Origin: Merluccius polli | Lineage: Eukaryota; Chordata; Actinopteri; Gadiformes; Merlucciidae | Length of the DNA stretch: 64,000 nucleotides | Assembly: GCA_030340625.1 (NCBI GenBank) | Contig: JAOPHQ010002857.1 | Location: forward strand, 43,501-107,500 | Reading direction: 5' to 3' | Shown here: positions 11,640-51,435 of the stretch, piece by piece | Layout: each line of letters starts with the position of its first letter | Numbering within the stretch: position 1 is the first letter of the stretch | The notes under the pieces: model-generated | Database searches by the model: none | The model's input: only the letters and a program-made list of their open reading frames with translations | Told to the model about the DNA's origin: nothing | Position numbers and translations under genes: made by a program

Positions 11640-12295
11640 ATGACCCTCCCCCCACCACACCTCCATCATTCCGTCTTCATTATTCTGTCTCTCCTCCATC
11701 ATCCCGTCTCTCCTCCATCATTCTGTCTTCATTATTCTGTCTCTCCTCCATCATCCCTCCATCATTCTCTCTCCTCCATCATCCCTCCATCATTCTCTCT
11801 CCTCCATCATCCCGTCTCTCCTCCATCATCCCGTCTCTCCTCCATCATCTCTCCATCATTGTCTCTCCTCCATCATCCCTCCATCATTCTCTCTCCTCCA
11901 TCATTCTGTCTCTCCTCTATCATCCCTCCATCATTCTGTCTCCTCCATCATCCCTCCATCATTCTGTCTCTCCTCCATCATCCCTCCATCATTCTGTCTC
12001 TCCTCCATCATCCCTCCATCATTCTGTCTCTCCTCCATCATCCCTCCATCATTCTGTCTCTCCTCCATCATCCCTCCATCATTCTGTCTCTCCTCCATCA
12101 GTCTCTCATCCATCATCCCTCCATCATTCTGTCTGTCCTCTATCATCCCTCCATCATTCTGTCTCTCCATCATCCCTCCATCATTCTGTCTCTCCTCCAT
12201 CATTCTGTCTCTCCTCCATCATTCTGTCTCTCATCCATCATCCCTCCATCATTCTGTTTCTCCTCCATCATCCCTCTTATCATTCTGTCGTCCTA
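11640..12295. repeat. CCATCATTCTGTCTCTCCT minisatellite
   Basis: A pyrimidine-rich array of alternating CTCCATCATCCCTCCATCAT and TCTGTCTCTC blocks. It is open in several frames and not coding. Confidence 0.95.
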
Positions 12296-12359
12296 GTTGA
12301 TGACGTTGTGGTCAGCTGACCTGTAAAGGTTAAAGGTTAAATAAAGAAGTCACTCCATA

Positions 12360-13741
12360 TCACTTATTTTACAACATTTATTTAAAAAGGCAGATAGTGT
12401 CTGCAGGTCAAAACATTTTACATAAAAACATTGAAAGGTGGGCTAGGAACCTAACTAGAACAGGACTAGACTAGACCAGGACCAGACTAGACCATGAATA
12501 GCCTAGACTGGGTCAGGACCAGACTAGACTACACAAGGACTAGACCAGGACCAGACTTGACCAGGACTACACCAGTAGAGACCAGGGTAGTCCTACAACC
12601 GGAGGGCTCATCATCATCATCATCATCATCACCACCACCACCACCACCACCACATGACTCACGGATGTCCACGGGCACGTTACCATGGAAACACTGGGTT
12701 CTAGGTCAACCAAACCTTCTGGCAACATGCTTCAGTTCTGTAGTACTACTACCGTAATGGTACCTGTAGTACTGCCACTGTACCTGTAGTACTGCTGTAT
12801 CCGTAGTACTACTACTACTGTATCCGGTAGTACTGCTGTACCTGTAGTACTACTGTATCTGTAGTACTACTACTGTACCTACTAGTACCCCCCCCCCCCC
12901 CCCCCCCCCAACTCACGTCAGTACTTGGAGCTCAGACGATATGCTAGCATCTCGTCAAAACTAAGAAGGTTTTTAAATAGTAAAACTTTCAGGTTTGTAG
13001 TAAAATGTCACACAGGTTGGAGACAGCGAAAGAAAATCTTCCTGAAAAGGCCGTTGGACACCACAGTAGAACACAGCACACGACACCAGTGTAGAGAACA
13101 TAGTGACATTATTCATACGTCTGTCAACCTTTCATCTCAGGGTAATACTTACAAATCTATTTACATTAGACAACCTCATCCGCGGCCGCAGCGCTTCTGC
13201 GTCGTCGCTCGGTCTGTTAAGAGTCGCGTCCGTTCATCGCAATACGAGGACCTAACAGAACACAGGGTTGTACGTTCGGGAGGTTTCCCCCCGCGGCGCT
13301 CCTCTGCGTCTGCTCGCCGATGTAACGTTGTCACGTCCGACGAGTGTCTGACGTAGCTGGCAGCACGGGGGCGTGGCCAACACCGTTGCTAGGAGGCAGC
13401 AGGCGTGTGATTGGCCGCCTTGAGCGCTGTAGGTTCCAGTGGTTAAAGAGGGCCAGTGTCTTCGTAGCACGGGGGTCAGGGGTCAGGACAGTGTCGAGAC
13501 AACAAATAACACGCCGTGTGTTAGCATGACAGCTAGCATCCCTGCTAACATAGTTTTCATTTAATATCAGAGGCCTCCGTGTGCTAGCCTCGTTGTGCTA
13601 ACCTCAGCGTGCTAGCGTCTGCGTGCTAGCCTCGTCCTTATGAAGCCTCAAAGCTACGGCCCCAACAGTGTGTATATGTGCTAAAGCACACAAGGTGCAT
13701 GTTTGTGTGCATATTTAAACATTTGTGCATATGCAAAATAT

Positions 13742-13775
<34 letters not shown>

Positions 13776-13800
13776 TGGGGGGCAGGGGGGGGGGGGGGTG
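12360..13800 (-). other. sipa1l: Probable 3' UTR of sipa1l
   Basis: This is sequence downstream of the sipa1l stop codon, much less repetitive than the introns, ending near a minus-strand AATAAA. It contains a (CAT)n/(CAC)n tract at 12609-12652, TAGTACT-rich stretches at 12740-12890 and a poly-C run at about 12888-12910. The extent is inferred from the poly(A) signal only. Confidence 0.5.
12377..12382 (-). promoter_or_regulatory. Candidate poly(A) signal AATAAA
   Basis: TTTATT on the plus strand gives AATAAA on the minus strand, about 1.4 kb past the sipa1l stop. It is the best placed canonical signal before the arrays begin. Confidence 0.45.
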
Positions 13801-41782
<27,982 letters not shown>

Positions 41783-41837
41783 GCATCTGTCTGCTCATAT
41801 CTTTAGTGAGGAAGCCTTACAGAGTCTGCTCATATCC

Positions 41838-41870
41838 TTAGTGAGGAAGCCTGCTAGGCAGTGATGTCAT
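41838..41870 (-). promoter_or_regulatory. Short uORF in the sipa1l 5' UTR
   Basis: ATG at 41870 opens a 10-codon frame (MTSLPSRLPH) ending at TAA 41840-41838, 55 bases before the main ATG and in the same exon. It could modulate translation. Confidence 0.5.
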
Positions 41871-41890
41871 GATTCCAGCGCTTGGAGGAT

Positions 41891-42417
41891 CTGAAAGACA
41901 AACAGAGAAAAAATGCTGAAATATAAAAACAATTAAATAGTAAAATAAGAGTAACTGATTAAATCTTGTGCCTCTAGATGGCTGTAAACAAGACACTTCA
42001 CTCAGAGTTTTGGGAAACAATGTCTGTTTTTAGGAGAAACCACGTGAGGAAGGAGACACAGCTGGTAAATATAAACCTCAATGTTGACCTTTTCCCCTTC
42101 AGCAACCCTTTCAGCCATAATAATATGGATGACATCCTGTGGTTCGAACACACAACCAACGGCTCCCTACGTTGGCCGCACTAGAGCACAGAGACAAGAC
42201 AGCAAACAGAACAGCACAACAGGAACAACAGTGGAGATTACTGAAGGAAATAGGATTCATAAAAGTATCTAATTATGTACACTTCACCTAGAGATTATGG
42301 TAGGACGTACTCCACGATGTCATCAAGGTTATATTTCTCATATATTTGATCCCATTTTATTATCGTCATATTTAAGCTTCCAACGAGATTAAAATATCTT
42401 CTCCAAGAGATTCCTAC
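41891..42417. other. 5' intron of sipa1l, no array
   Basis: AT-rich. Contains GTGGTTCGAACACACAACCA near 42138, which resembles the dispersed repeat at 38350. No gene recognised. Confidence 0.4.
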
Positions 42418-42775
42418 TGCTATGGAGTATGATGGGGGTTGTAGTCCTACTGCTATGGAGTATGATGGGGGTTGTAGTCCTACTGCTATGGAGTATGATG
42501 GGGGTTGTAGTCCTACTGCTATGGAGTATGATGGAGGTTGTAGTCCTACTGCTATGACAACATCATCACAACACAACACAGCCTCATCGCAACACCACAA
42601 CACAGCCTCATCGCAACACAACCTCATCACAACACAGCCTCATCGCAACACAGCCTCATCGCAACACAGCCTCATCGCAACACAGCCTCATCACAACACA
42701 GCCTCATCACAACACCACAACACAGCCTCATCACAACACAGCCTCATCGCAACACAGCCTCATCACAACACAACA
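42418..42775. repeat. 33-bp array followed by CACAGCCTCATCRCAA array
   Basis: Four copies of a 33-bp unit with TGCTATGGAGTATGATGGGG, then about 200 bp of irregular CAACACAGCCTCATCGCAAC units. Confidence 0.93.
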
Positions 42776-42935
42776 CATACACCTTGTTTGCACCCGTCAA
42801 GAATTTAACATCAATATCAAACTCTTTCAGTTTTCAGCCTCACTGACGTGTTTCAGTTGGTACCCAACACGTACGCAGGTTCTTCAGCTGGACACGCATG
42901 CGACACGCAGCGACCTGATGCATGCTCGTTGAGTC

Positions 42936-43465
42936 AGGGATAGTTTGGATATTTTGAAGTGGGGTTGTATGAGGTACTTATGGAGGCGGTCGGCGCCCCC
43001 CAGTTTGGAGAAGCAGACAGCTGTACCAGCACAGACACTCAGCAATGTACCGCTGTGAACGGGGCCAGCAGCAAAACATATTTTAGCCGCCTAAAAAAAG
43101 GGTCACCTAAAGCATGAGTGCAACTGTGCCACACACTGAACTACGCCGCCCACAGATCACCTGTTTGGGGAACAAAGTGCTGTTGCGAGAGAGCGCCGCT
43201 TATGCGTAGGAATAAGGAAGTGCTACGGTTGAGAAAATGTAGTGCCAAAGGAAAGGGCTGTCTGACGGCAAGGTAAAGCGGTGAGAATATTACTTATATA
43301 GCGTACTACACTTACACTTTTTTTTGTCTGCTGACACCGTTCACAGCGGTACATTTCTTAGCATCTGTGCTGTTGGTACAGCTGTCTGCTTCTCCAAACT
43401 GGGGGGCGCCGACCGCCTCATAAGTACCTTATACAACCCCACTTCAAAATATCCAAACTATCCCT
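42936..43465. mobile_element. Foldback MITE with long inverted repeats, 530 bp
   Basis: AGGGATAGTTTGGATATTTT at 42936 is matched by its complement ending at 43465. The arms stay paired for about 125-130 bases (GCGGTCGGCGCCCCCCAGTT against its complement), around a unique centre. It abuts the first unit of the 41-bp array. Confidence 0.9.
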
Positions 43466-44150
43466 TTAATGACCTGCCTCTGTACTGTCTAACCCCTACT
43501 TGCTCCTTAATGACCTGTCTCTGTACTGTCTAACCATTACCTGCTCCTTAATGACCTTTCTCTGTACTGTCTAACCCCTACCTGCTCCTTAATGACCTCT
43601 CTGTACTGTCCAACCCCTACCTGCTCCTTAATGACCTGTCTCTGTACTGTCTAACACCTACCTGCTCCTTAATGACCTTTCTCTGTACTGTCTAACCCCT
43701 ACCTGCTCCTTAATGACCTTTCTCTGTACTGTCTAACCCCTACCTGCTCCTTAATGGCCTGTCTCTGTACTGTCTAACCCCTACCTGCTCCTTAACGACC
43801 TGTCTCTGTATTGTCTAATCCATATCTGCTCCTCAATTACCTGTCTCTGTACTGTCTAACCCCTACTTGCTCCTTAATGACCTGTCTCTGTACTGTCTAA
43901 CCCCTACCTGCTCCTTAATGACCTTTCTCTGTACTGTCTAACCCCTACCTGCTCCTTAATTATCTGTCTCTGTACTGTCTAACCCCTACCTGCTCCTTAA
44001 TGACCTGTCTCTGTACTGTCCAACCCCTACCTGCTCCTTAATTACCTGTCTCTGTACTGTCCAACCCCTACCTGTTCCATAATTACCTGTCTCTGTACTG
44101 TCTAACCCCTACCTGTTACTGTAAGTCTCTCTGGATAAAGGTGTCTGATA
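43466..44150 (-). repeat. 41-bp minisatellite, opposite orientation to 4.8-5.7 kb
   Basis: Units CCTACCTGCTCCTTAATGAC followed by CTGTCTCTGTACTGTCTAAC are the reverse complement of the array at 4819-5672. After the last unit comes GTAAGTCTCTCTGGATAAAG, the end of the dispersed fish repeat, so the array sits inside a copy of that repeat. Confidence 0.94.
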
Positions 44151-44897
44151 AATGCAGACCCACAGCCAATAACCTGAGCCAAAACGCCAGAGACCAACAG
44201 TGTGTATGTGTATGTACTTGGTGTGATTAACTGTCTAGACAGATCGCCAGTTGTTGTTGTTTGCAGAAGACAGGAAGTCCTCTGGGCTGGCCGTGGCTCT
44301 TCCTGTTAGACTGGCTCTGACGCAGAGCCCTGTAGACCAGGCTAACCCCGCCCTGCGCCTTCACCATCTCCGTGAGGACATCAGGAGAACAAACGCCTTC
44401 TCCAGCTGCCCCTGCTCCTCTCCATCTACTGAGCTACACAGGGAATAGGACCCCTCGCCCTGCAGGGTGAGTGCCTTGCTCTAGGGAACTGAACCTCTAA
44501 CTGGTGTAGTTAGAGGGTGTTGTGCAGAGGTCAGAGGTCACTGGAGGTGTCGACACGTTGTGTCAACAACCTGTAGGAAGATCAGCTGTGACCTCTGACA
44601 TATAGAGACATGTTGACATTTACAAATTGCTGCTGTGCACTACAAGCTGTGCGTGTGTGCGTGCATGCGTGCATGCGTGTGCGCGTGCGTGCGTGTTTAA
44701 TGTGGGGAATATTTTCTGTTCCGCATCAAGTGTAGCTTGTGAGCTGATATTTTCACTTCACCAGTCAAACTGAATGTGAGGTTGACAGGTTGGCGAGTGG
44801 AGACTAACAGTGGTGCCAAACCAGAGACAACAGACTGAGTTCAACATCAAACCCTGTGACTCATCCCTCCTCTGGGCTCACCTCCTCCCAGCTGACG
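44151..44897. other. Unique DNA, no confirmed gene
   Basis: A short plus-strand frame (44251-44448) has no recognised domain. A GTGCGTGCATGC microsatellite lies at about 44650-44696. Confidence 0.4.
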
Positions 44898-44966
44898 CAA
44901 CCGCCACCCTGACAGCACCCTGACAGCACCCTGACAGCACCCTGACAGCACCCTGACAGCACCCTC
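44898..44966. repeat. 11-bp CCTGACAGCAC repeat
   Basis: About five short perfect tandem copies. Confidence 0.95.
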
Positions 44967-44994
44967 ATCCTGGCAGGCTGTCATTTTAGGGGCT

Positions 44995-47672
44995 TTTTGT
45001 GTCTTTCGGGACAGGACAGTTGAGAGAGAAAGAACAGTGAAGAGATAGAGAGACAGGACAGGGGGCAGAGACAGGACTGTGAAGAAGGAGACAGTATGGT
45101 GAAGAGGGAGACAGGACAGTGAAGACAGAGAGACAGGACAGTGAAGACAGAGAGACAGTACAGTGAAGAAAGACAGTACAGTGAAGAAAGACAGGACAGG
45201 GAAGAGACAGGACAGTGAAGAGAGAGACAGGACAGTGAAGAGAGAGACAGGACAGTGAAGAGAGACAGGACAGTGAAGCGAGAGACAGTACAGTGAAGCG
45301 AGAGACAGTACAGTGAAGAAAGACAGGACAGTGAAAAGAGAGACAGTACAGTGAGGAAAGACAGGACAGTGAAGAGAGAAACAGAACAGTGAAGAGAGAG
45401 ACAGGACAGGGAAGAGAGAGAGGACAGTGAAGAGAGACAGGACAGTACAGTGAAGAGAGAGAGACAGGACAGTGAAGAGAGACAGGACAGTGAAGAGAGA
45501 CAGGACAGGGAAGAGAGAGAGGACAGTGAAGAGAGACAGGACAGTACAGTGAAGAAAGACAGTATAGTGAAGAGAGAGACAGGACAGTGAAGAGAGAGAC
45601 AGTATAGTGAAGAGAGAGACAGGACAGTGAAGAGAGAGACAGGACAGTGAAGAGAGAGACAGGAGAGTGAAGCGAGAGACAGTACAGTGAAGTGAGAGAG
45701 CACAGTGAAGCGAGAGACAGTACAGTGAAGAAAGACAGGACAGTGAAAAGAGAGACAGTATGGTGAAGAGAGACAGGACAGTGAAGAGAGAGACAAAACA
45801 GTGAAGAGAGAGACAGTGCAGTGAAGAGAGAGAGACAGGACAGTGAAGAGAGACAGGACAGTGAAGAGAGGCAGGACAGTGAAGAGAGGCAGTACAGTGA
45901 AGAGACAGGACAGTGAAGAGACAGCCAGGACAGTACAGTGAAGAGAGACAGGACAGTGAAGAGAGAGACAGGACAGTGAAGAGAGAGACAGGACAGTGAA
46001 GAGAGACAGGACAGTGAAGCGAGAGACAGTACAGTGAAGCGAGAGACAGTACAGTGAAGAAAGACAGGACAGTGAAAAGAGAGACAGTACAGTGAGGAAA
46101 GACAGGACAGTGAAGAGAGAAACAGAACAGTGAAGAGAGAGACAGGACAGGGAAGAGAGAGAGGACAGTGAAGAGAGACAGGACAGTACAGTGAAGAGAG
46201 AGAGACAGGACAGTGAAGAGAGACAGGACAGTGAAGAGAGACAGGCCAGGGAAGAGAGAGAGGACAGTGAAGAGAGACAGGACAGTACAGTGAAGAAAGA
46301 CAGTATAGTGAAGAGAGAGACAGGACAGTGAAGAGAGAGACAGGAGAGTGAAGAGAGAGACAGGAGAGTGAAGAGAGAGACAGGAGAGTGAAGCGAGAGA
46401 CAGTACAGTGAAGTGAGAGAGCACAGTGAAGCGAGAGACAGTACAGTGAAGAAAGACAGGACAGTGAAAAGAGAGACAGTACGGTGAAGAGAGACAGGAC
46501 AGTGAAGAGAGAGACAGAACAGTGAAGAGAGAGACAGAACAGTGAAGAGAGAGACAGTGCAGTGAAGAGAGAGAGACAGGACAGTGAAGAGAGACAGGAC
46601 AGTGAAGAGAAGCAGGACAGTGAAGAGAGGCAGTACAGTGAAGAGACAGGACAGTGAAGAGACAGGACAGTACAGTGAAGAGAGACAGGACAGTGAAGAG
46701 AGAGACAGGACAGAGAAGAGAGAGACAGGACAGTGAAGAGAGAGGACAGTAGAGAGACAGGACAGTGAAGAGAGAGACACAGTAAAGTGAAGAAAGACAG
46801 GACAGTGAAGAGAGAGACAGTACAGTGAAGAGAGACACAGTACAGTGAAGAGAGACAGGACAGTGAAGAGAGACAGTACAGTGAAGCGAGACAGGACAGT
46901 GAAGCGAGAGACAGTACAGTGAAGAGAGACAGGACAGTGAAGCGAGAGACAGTACAGTGAAGAAATACAGGACAGTACAGTGAAGAGAGACAGGACAGTG
47001 AAGAAAGACAGGACAGTGAAGAGAGACAGGACAGTGAAGAGAGAGGACAGTAGAGAGATGGGACAGTGAGAAGAGAGACACAGTACAGTGAAGAAAGACA
47101 GGACAGTGAAGAGAGAGAGACAGGACAGTGAAGCGAGATAGGACAGTGAAGCGAGAGACAGTACAGTGAAGAGAGACAGGACAGGGAAAAGAGACAGGAC
47201 AGTGAAGAGAGACAGGACAGTGAAGAGAGACAGGACAGTGAAGCGAGATAGGACAGTGAAGCGAGAGACAGTACAGTGAAGAAAGACAGGACAGTGAAGA
47301 GAGACAGGACAGTACAGTGAAGAAAGACAGGACAGTGAAGGGAGACAGGACAGTGAAGAGAGAGACAGTACAGTGAAGAAAGACAGGACAGTGAAGAGAG
47401 ACAGGACAGTGAAGAGAGACAGGACAGTGAAGAGAGACAGGACAGTACAGTGAAGAAAGACAGGACAGTGAAGGGAGACAGGACAGTGAAGAGAGAGACA
47501 GTACAGTGAAGAAAGACAGGACAGTGAAGAGAGACAGGACAGTGAAGGGAGACAGGACAGTGAAGAGAGAGACAGTACAGTGAAGAAAGACAGGACAGTG
47601 AAGAGAGACAGGACAGTGAAGAGAGACAGGACAGTGAAGAGAGAGAGAGGACAGTGAAGGGAGACAGGACAG
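44995..47672. repeat. 2.7-kb purine-rich AGGACAGTGAAGAGAGAC array with ~720-740 bp higher-order copies
   Basis: Units of GACAGGACAGTGAAGAGAGA vary in length. A block from about 45220 to 45960 recurs from about 45960 to 46690; the rare variant AGTGAGAGAGCACAGTG at 45691 and 46412 marks the two copies. The plus strand is almost C- and T-poor. All three minus frames are open for long stretches, giving false 744-, 901- and 1103-codon frames. Confidence 0.96.
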
Positions 47673-47759
47673 TAGTGCGTTCCCATTCCATCTACTGTAG
47701 AAATGCTCCAGATAGGAAGCATAGCACTGGACTGTAGCGCCATGTTACACATGAGACCG

Positions 47760-47969
47760 TGTGGAAGAGGGAGAGAGAGACAGACACACAGACAGACACA
47801 GAGAGACAGACACATAGACAGAGACAGAAACACAGACAGAGAGACAGACACAGGGACAGAGACTGACAGAGACAGAGGGACAGACACAGAGACAGACAAA
47901 GAGACAAACAGAGACAAACACAGAGACAGACACAGAGACAGACAGACAGAGAGACACGGAGACAGACAC

Positions 47970-48004
<35 letters not shown>

Positions 48005-48092
48005 CAGAGACAGACACAGAGACAGACACGGAGACAGACACAGAGACAGACACAGAGAGACAGACACAGAGACAGACAGACAGACAGACCCC
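47760..48092. repeat. GACAGACACAGA repeat
   Basis: Irregular GACAGACA / CAGAGACA units. It continues the purine-rich character of the preceding array. Confidence 0.94.
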
Positions 48093-48339
48093 AAGGTCGG
48101 GATGAGCAGGTCGACGATGTCACCGCTGATCCACCCCAGCCGGAGGACAGCCCTGAACCGCGTAACCTTGGCAACAATAGTCTGTCCCCCACCTCCCTCC
48201 TGACCTGCTTCCCACAGTAGCATGACACCCCCCCACCCCCCACACACACTCCCCCCCCCCCCCACACACACACACACACACACTCCCTTCATTTAAATAA
48301 GTTCAGTTACACCAGTGGACGTTGGTTTGCAGACCCTAA
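48093..48339. other. Short unique stretch, possible non-coding exon
   Basis: The first ~90 bases look non-repetitive on both strands, followed by poly-C and (CA)n. I could not place it in either gene. Confidence 0.3.
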
Positions 48340-49400
48340 ACACTAGACCAGATGACTCCCCCCCACCTCCCACCCCTCCCAGCGGGAGTCCGGCCTGGCT
48401 CCCAGCGGGGGTCGGGGGTCCGGCCTGGCCTCAGTAGGGGACCTCCCAGCGGGGGTGAGGGAAAGGCCTGGCCGCTGGAAGACCCCTCCAGCTGGTCCTG
48501 GTCCACACCAAACAGGACATTTGGCTGGAGGCCGTCGACTCCGAAACCTCCCCCCGAACCCGTCCCTCAAGTCCCTGAAGTCCCTGAAGTCCCGGTCCAC
48601 ACCCCCCCTCTAATAAAACCCCGTGTTTGGACGGGCGAAACCGGGTCTAAACTAAACTTCCCGGTAGTTGGGTCTGGTCTGGTCGGGTCTGGGGTTGGGT
48701 TTTGGTGTGAAGAGGTTTTTGGGAGTTGAACCAAATGGCGTGGTGTTGGTGTTAGTGTTGTTGTTGTTGGTCCCCCCCCCCCCCACTAAAGCCATTAAAC
48801 CCCGCAGGATTTGGACCCCGCATGGCGGCTGTTAATCCGCCGGGGGTCCAGCGGGTCCGGGTCCGTTGGTCCAGCGGGTCCGGGTGTCCCGCGGGTCCGG
48901 ACCCGCTTTGTTGTCAGTGTTTACGGGAAAACTAGGACTTTTTTTTTTTTTTTTTTTTTTAAAGTCGCGACGAGTTGAACGGCGGTTTGGAAAAGTTAGT
49001 CCTCGCCTCGACCCGGATCACGGTCCCCACCCCCCCCAGACATTAACATCGACATCCCATTGTAATGAGTAATGGATTGACCCCCCCAACACCCCGGGTC
49101 CTACCGTCCTCCGGGTCGATCCGGGTCCGCTGGTCCGCGGGAAGCCGCCTCGCCGCAGTCCGGTCTCCGCCGCCTCAACTTCCCCACCTCCGGTACATTC
49201 CTGGCGTCCGGGTCTAAGTCTCCTCCCGGTTCCCAGCTGCCTGGCCCTGGACTGGCGCGGTTAGGACCCGGGACTGGCTCGGTTTGGGAGGACTGGCTCG
49301 GTCTGGTTGACAGGCTGTGCCGGCGGATCCCCGCCCCTCCCACTGGGCTCTGTGTAAACCCCCTGAACACGGACCCTGCAGGGTAGTCCAGGACCCGTCC
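48340..49400 (-). promoter_or_regulatory. GC- and CpG-rich region, candidate sipa1l promoter / first exon
   Basis: This is the only sizeable CpG-rich, non-tandem stretch upstream of sipa1l coding exon 1. Minus-strand GAGGACG|GTAGGACC near 49105 could be the donor of a 5' UTR exon. A poly-T run lies at 48937-48960. Position and base composition only; no core promoter motif is proven. Confidence 0.35.
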
Positions 49401-49639
49401 CGGTGGGAAGGGAAAGTAAGAGTACTTAAACTAGTTTATCAGCTTGGAAAAAGGCCGATATGAAGATTAAAACAACAAAAATTAATAATTTTCCTGTATG
49501 ATTGAATCCACGGATGAGTCTGTGGGTATGACTCCCAGACCCCGGGTTGCGGATGGGCTGCTGCCCTTCTTTTAACACAAGCTGCATTTACATAAAGCTT
49601 TCTTTGTGGAGGTTAATTCAATATAATGCATGCGAGTTG

Positions 49640-50435
49640 CTCAGCGGAGTTACTAGAGGCTATACTGACCTCTAGTGGCAGTAGAGTTACTAGAGGCTAT
49701 ACTGACCTCTAGTGGCAGTAGAGTTACTAGAGGCTATACTGACCTCTAGTGGCAGTAGAGTTACTAGAGGCTACACTGACCTCTAGTGGCAGTAGAGTTA
49801 CTAGAGGCTACACTGACCTCTAGTGGCAGTAGAGTTACTAGAGGCTACACTGACCTCTAGTGGCAGTACAGTTACTAGAGGCTATACTGACCTCTAGTGG
49901 CAGTAGAGTTACTAGAGGCTATACTGACCTCTAGTGGCAGTAGAGTTACTAGAGGCTATACTGACCTCTAGTGGCAGTAGAGTTACTAGAGGCTATACTG
50001 ACCTCTAGTGGCAGAGCTACTAGAGGCTATACTGACCTCTAGCGGTACTGTAGAGTTACTAGAGGCTACACTGGCCTCTAGTGGTAGAGTTACTAGAGGC
50101 TATGCTGACCTCTAGAAACGGTAGAGTTACTAGAGGCTATACTGACCTCTAGTGGCAGAGTTACTAGAGGCTATGCTGACCTCTAGAAACGGTAGAGTTA
50201 CTAGAGGCTATACTGACCTCTAGTGGCAGAGTTACTAGAGGCTATACTGACCTCTAGTGGCAGAGTTACTAGAGGCTATGCTGACCTCTAGCAGTAGAGT
50301 TACTAGAGGCTATACTGACCTCTAGCAGTAGAGTTACTAGAGGCTATACTGACCTCTAGCAGTAGAGTTACTAGAGGCTATACTGACCTCTAGCGGTAGA
50401 GTTACTAGAGGCTATACTGACCTCAAGAGGCAGAG
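49640..50435. repeat. ~37-bp minisatellite with a hairpin in each unit (~23 copies)
   Basis: Units AGAGTTACTAGAGGCTATAC plus TGACCTCTAGTGGCAGT contain the inverted pair CTAGAGG/CCTCTAG. Loop and stem are well kept, while the linker between hairpins varies in length. Confidence 0.95.
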
Positions 50436-50774
50436 TTAGACACTAGACAAAGTTAGAAACACACAAAACAGAAATGCAAGGCAAAGCGGGTTATAATATA
50501 TGAACTCAACGACTAGAAAATACACAGATAATGTACTCTACAGTATTATCATGTTTTATTACAAGTAAACGTTATATGAATTTAAATATATCTTTCATTT
50601 CACAAAATAACATAAATCTGTAATACTTGTTTCATATAATAACAAGGAGGAATAGAGAAAATATAATGTAAGCACATATAGAGCATATAAAAGACATTTA
50701 TGAAACATGTTTTCTGTTTATGTATAACATACTATGTCCCCTGGTCTGGATGACCAAACCAGTTTGAACCAGTA
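50436..50774. other. AT-rich intergenic DNA
   Basis: Between the two genes; no coding signal or known repeat seen. Confidence 0.45.
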
Positions 50775-51435
50775 AGTTAGGGTGGTTTAGCTGGTCAGGA
50801 TAGGTGGTTTAGCTGGTCAGGATGGTGGTGGTTTAGCTGGTCAGGGTGGTGGTTTAGCTGGTCAGGATGGTGGTGGTTTAGCAGGTCAGGGTGGAGGTTT
50901 AGCTGGTCAGGGATGGTGGTTTAGCTGGTCATGGTGGTGGTTTAGCTGGTCAGGGAGGTGGTTTAGCTGGTCAGGGAGGTGGTTTAGCTGGTCACAGTGG
51001 TGATGGTTTAGCTGGTCAGGGTGGTGGCTTAGCTGGACAGGGTGGTGGTTTAGCTGGTCATGGTGGTGGTTTAGCTGGTCAGGGAGGTGGTTTAGCTGGT
51101 CATGGTGGTGGTTTAGCTGGTCAGGGAGGTGGTTTAGCTGGTCAGGGAGGTGGTTTAGCTGGTCACAGTGGTGATGGTTTAGCTGGTCAGGGTGGTGGCT
51201 TAGCTGGACAGGGTGGTGGTTTAGCTGGTCAGGGAGGTGGTTTAGCTGGTCAGGGTGGTGGTTTAGCTGGTCAGGGAGGTGGTTTAGCTGATCAGGGTGG
51301 TGGTTTAGCTGGTCATGGTGGTGGTTTAGCTGGTCAGGGTGGTGGTTTAGCTGGTCAGGGTGGTGGTTTAGCTGGTCAGGGTGGTGGTTTAGCTGGTCAG
51401 GGTGTTGGTTTAGCTGGTCAGGGTGGTGGTTCAGC
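50775..51435. repeat. ~20-bp GGTGGTTTAGCTGGTCAGGG minisatellite (~32 copies)
   Basis: Units of GGTGGTTTAGCTGGTCAGGG with small length variants. It ends at the stop codon region of the spectrin-repeat-like gene. Confidence 0.95.

Noticed and set aside
44251..44448. Plus-strand 65-codon frame as a gene
   Set aside because: No domain, no homologous motif and no splice or promoter context.
44847..48292. Very long minus-strand open frames (744, 901 and 1,103 codons; repeats such as SLFTVLSLSSL)
   Set aside because: They are translations of a purine-rich tandem array that lacks stop codons in all minus frames. There is no domain, no splice context and all three frames are equally open.
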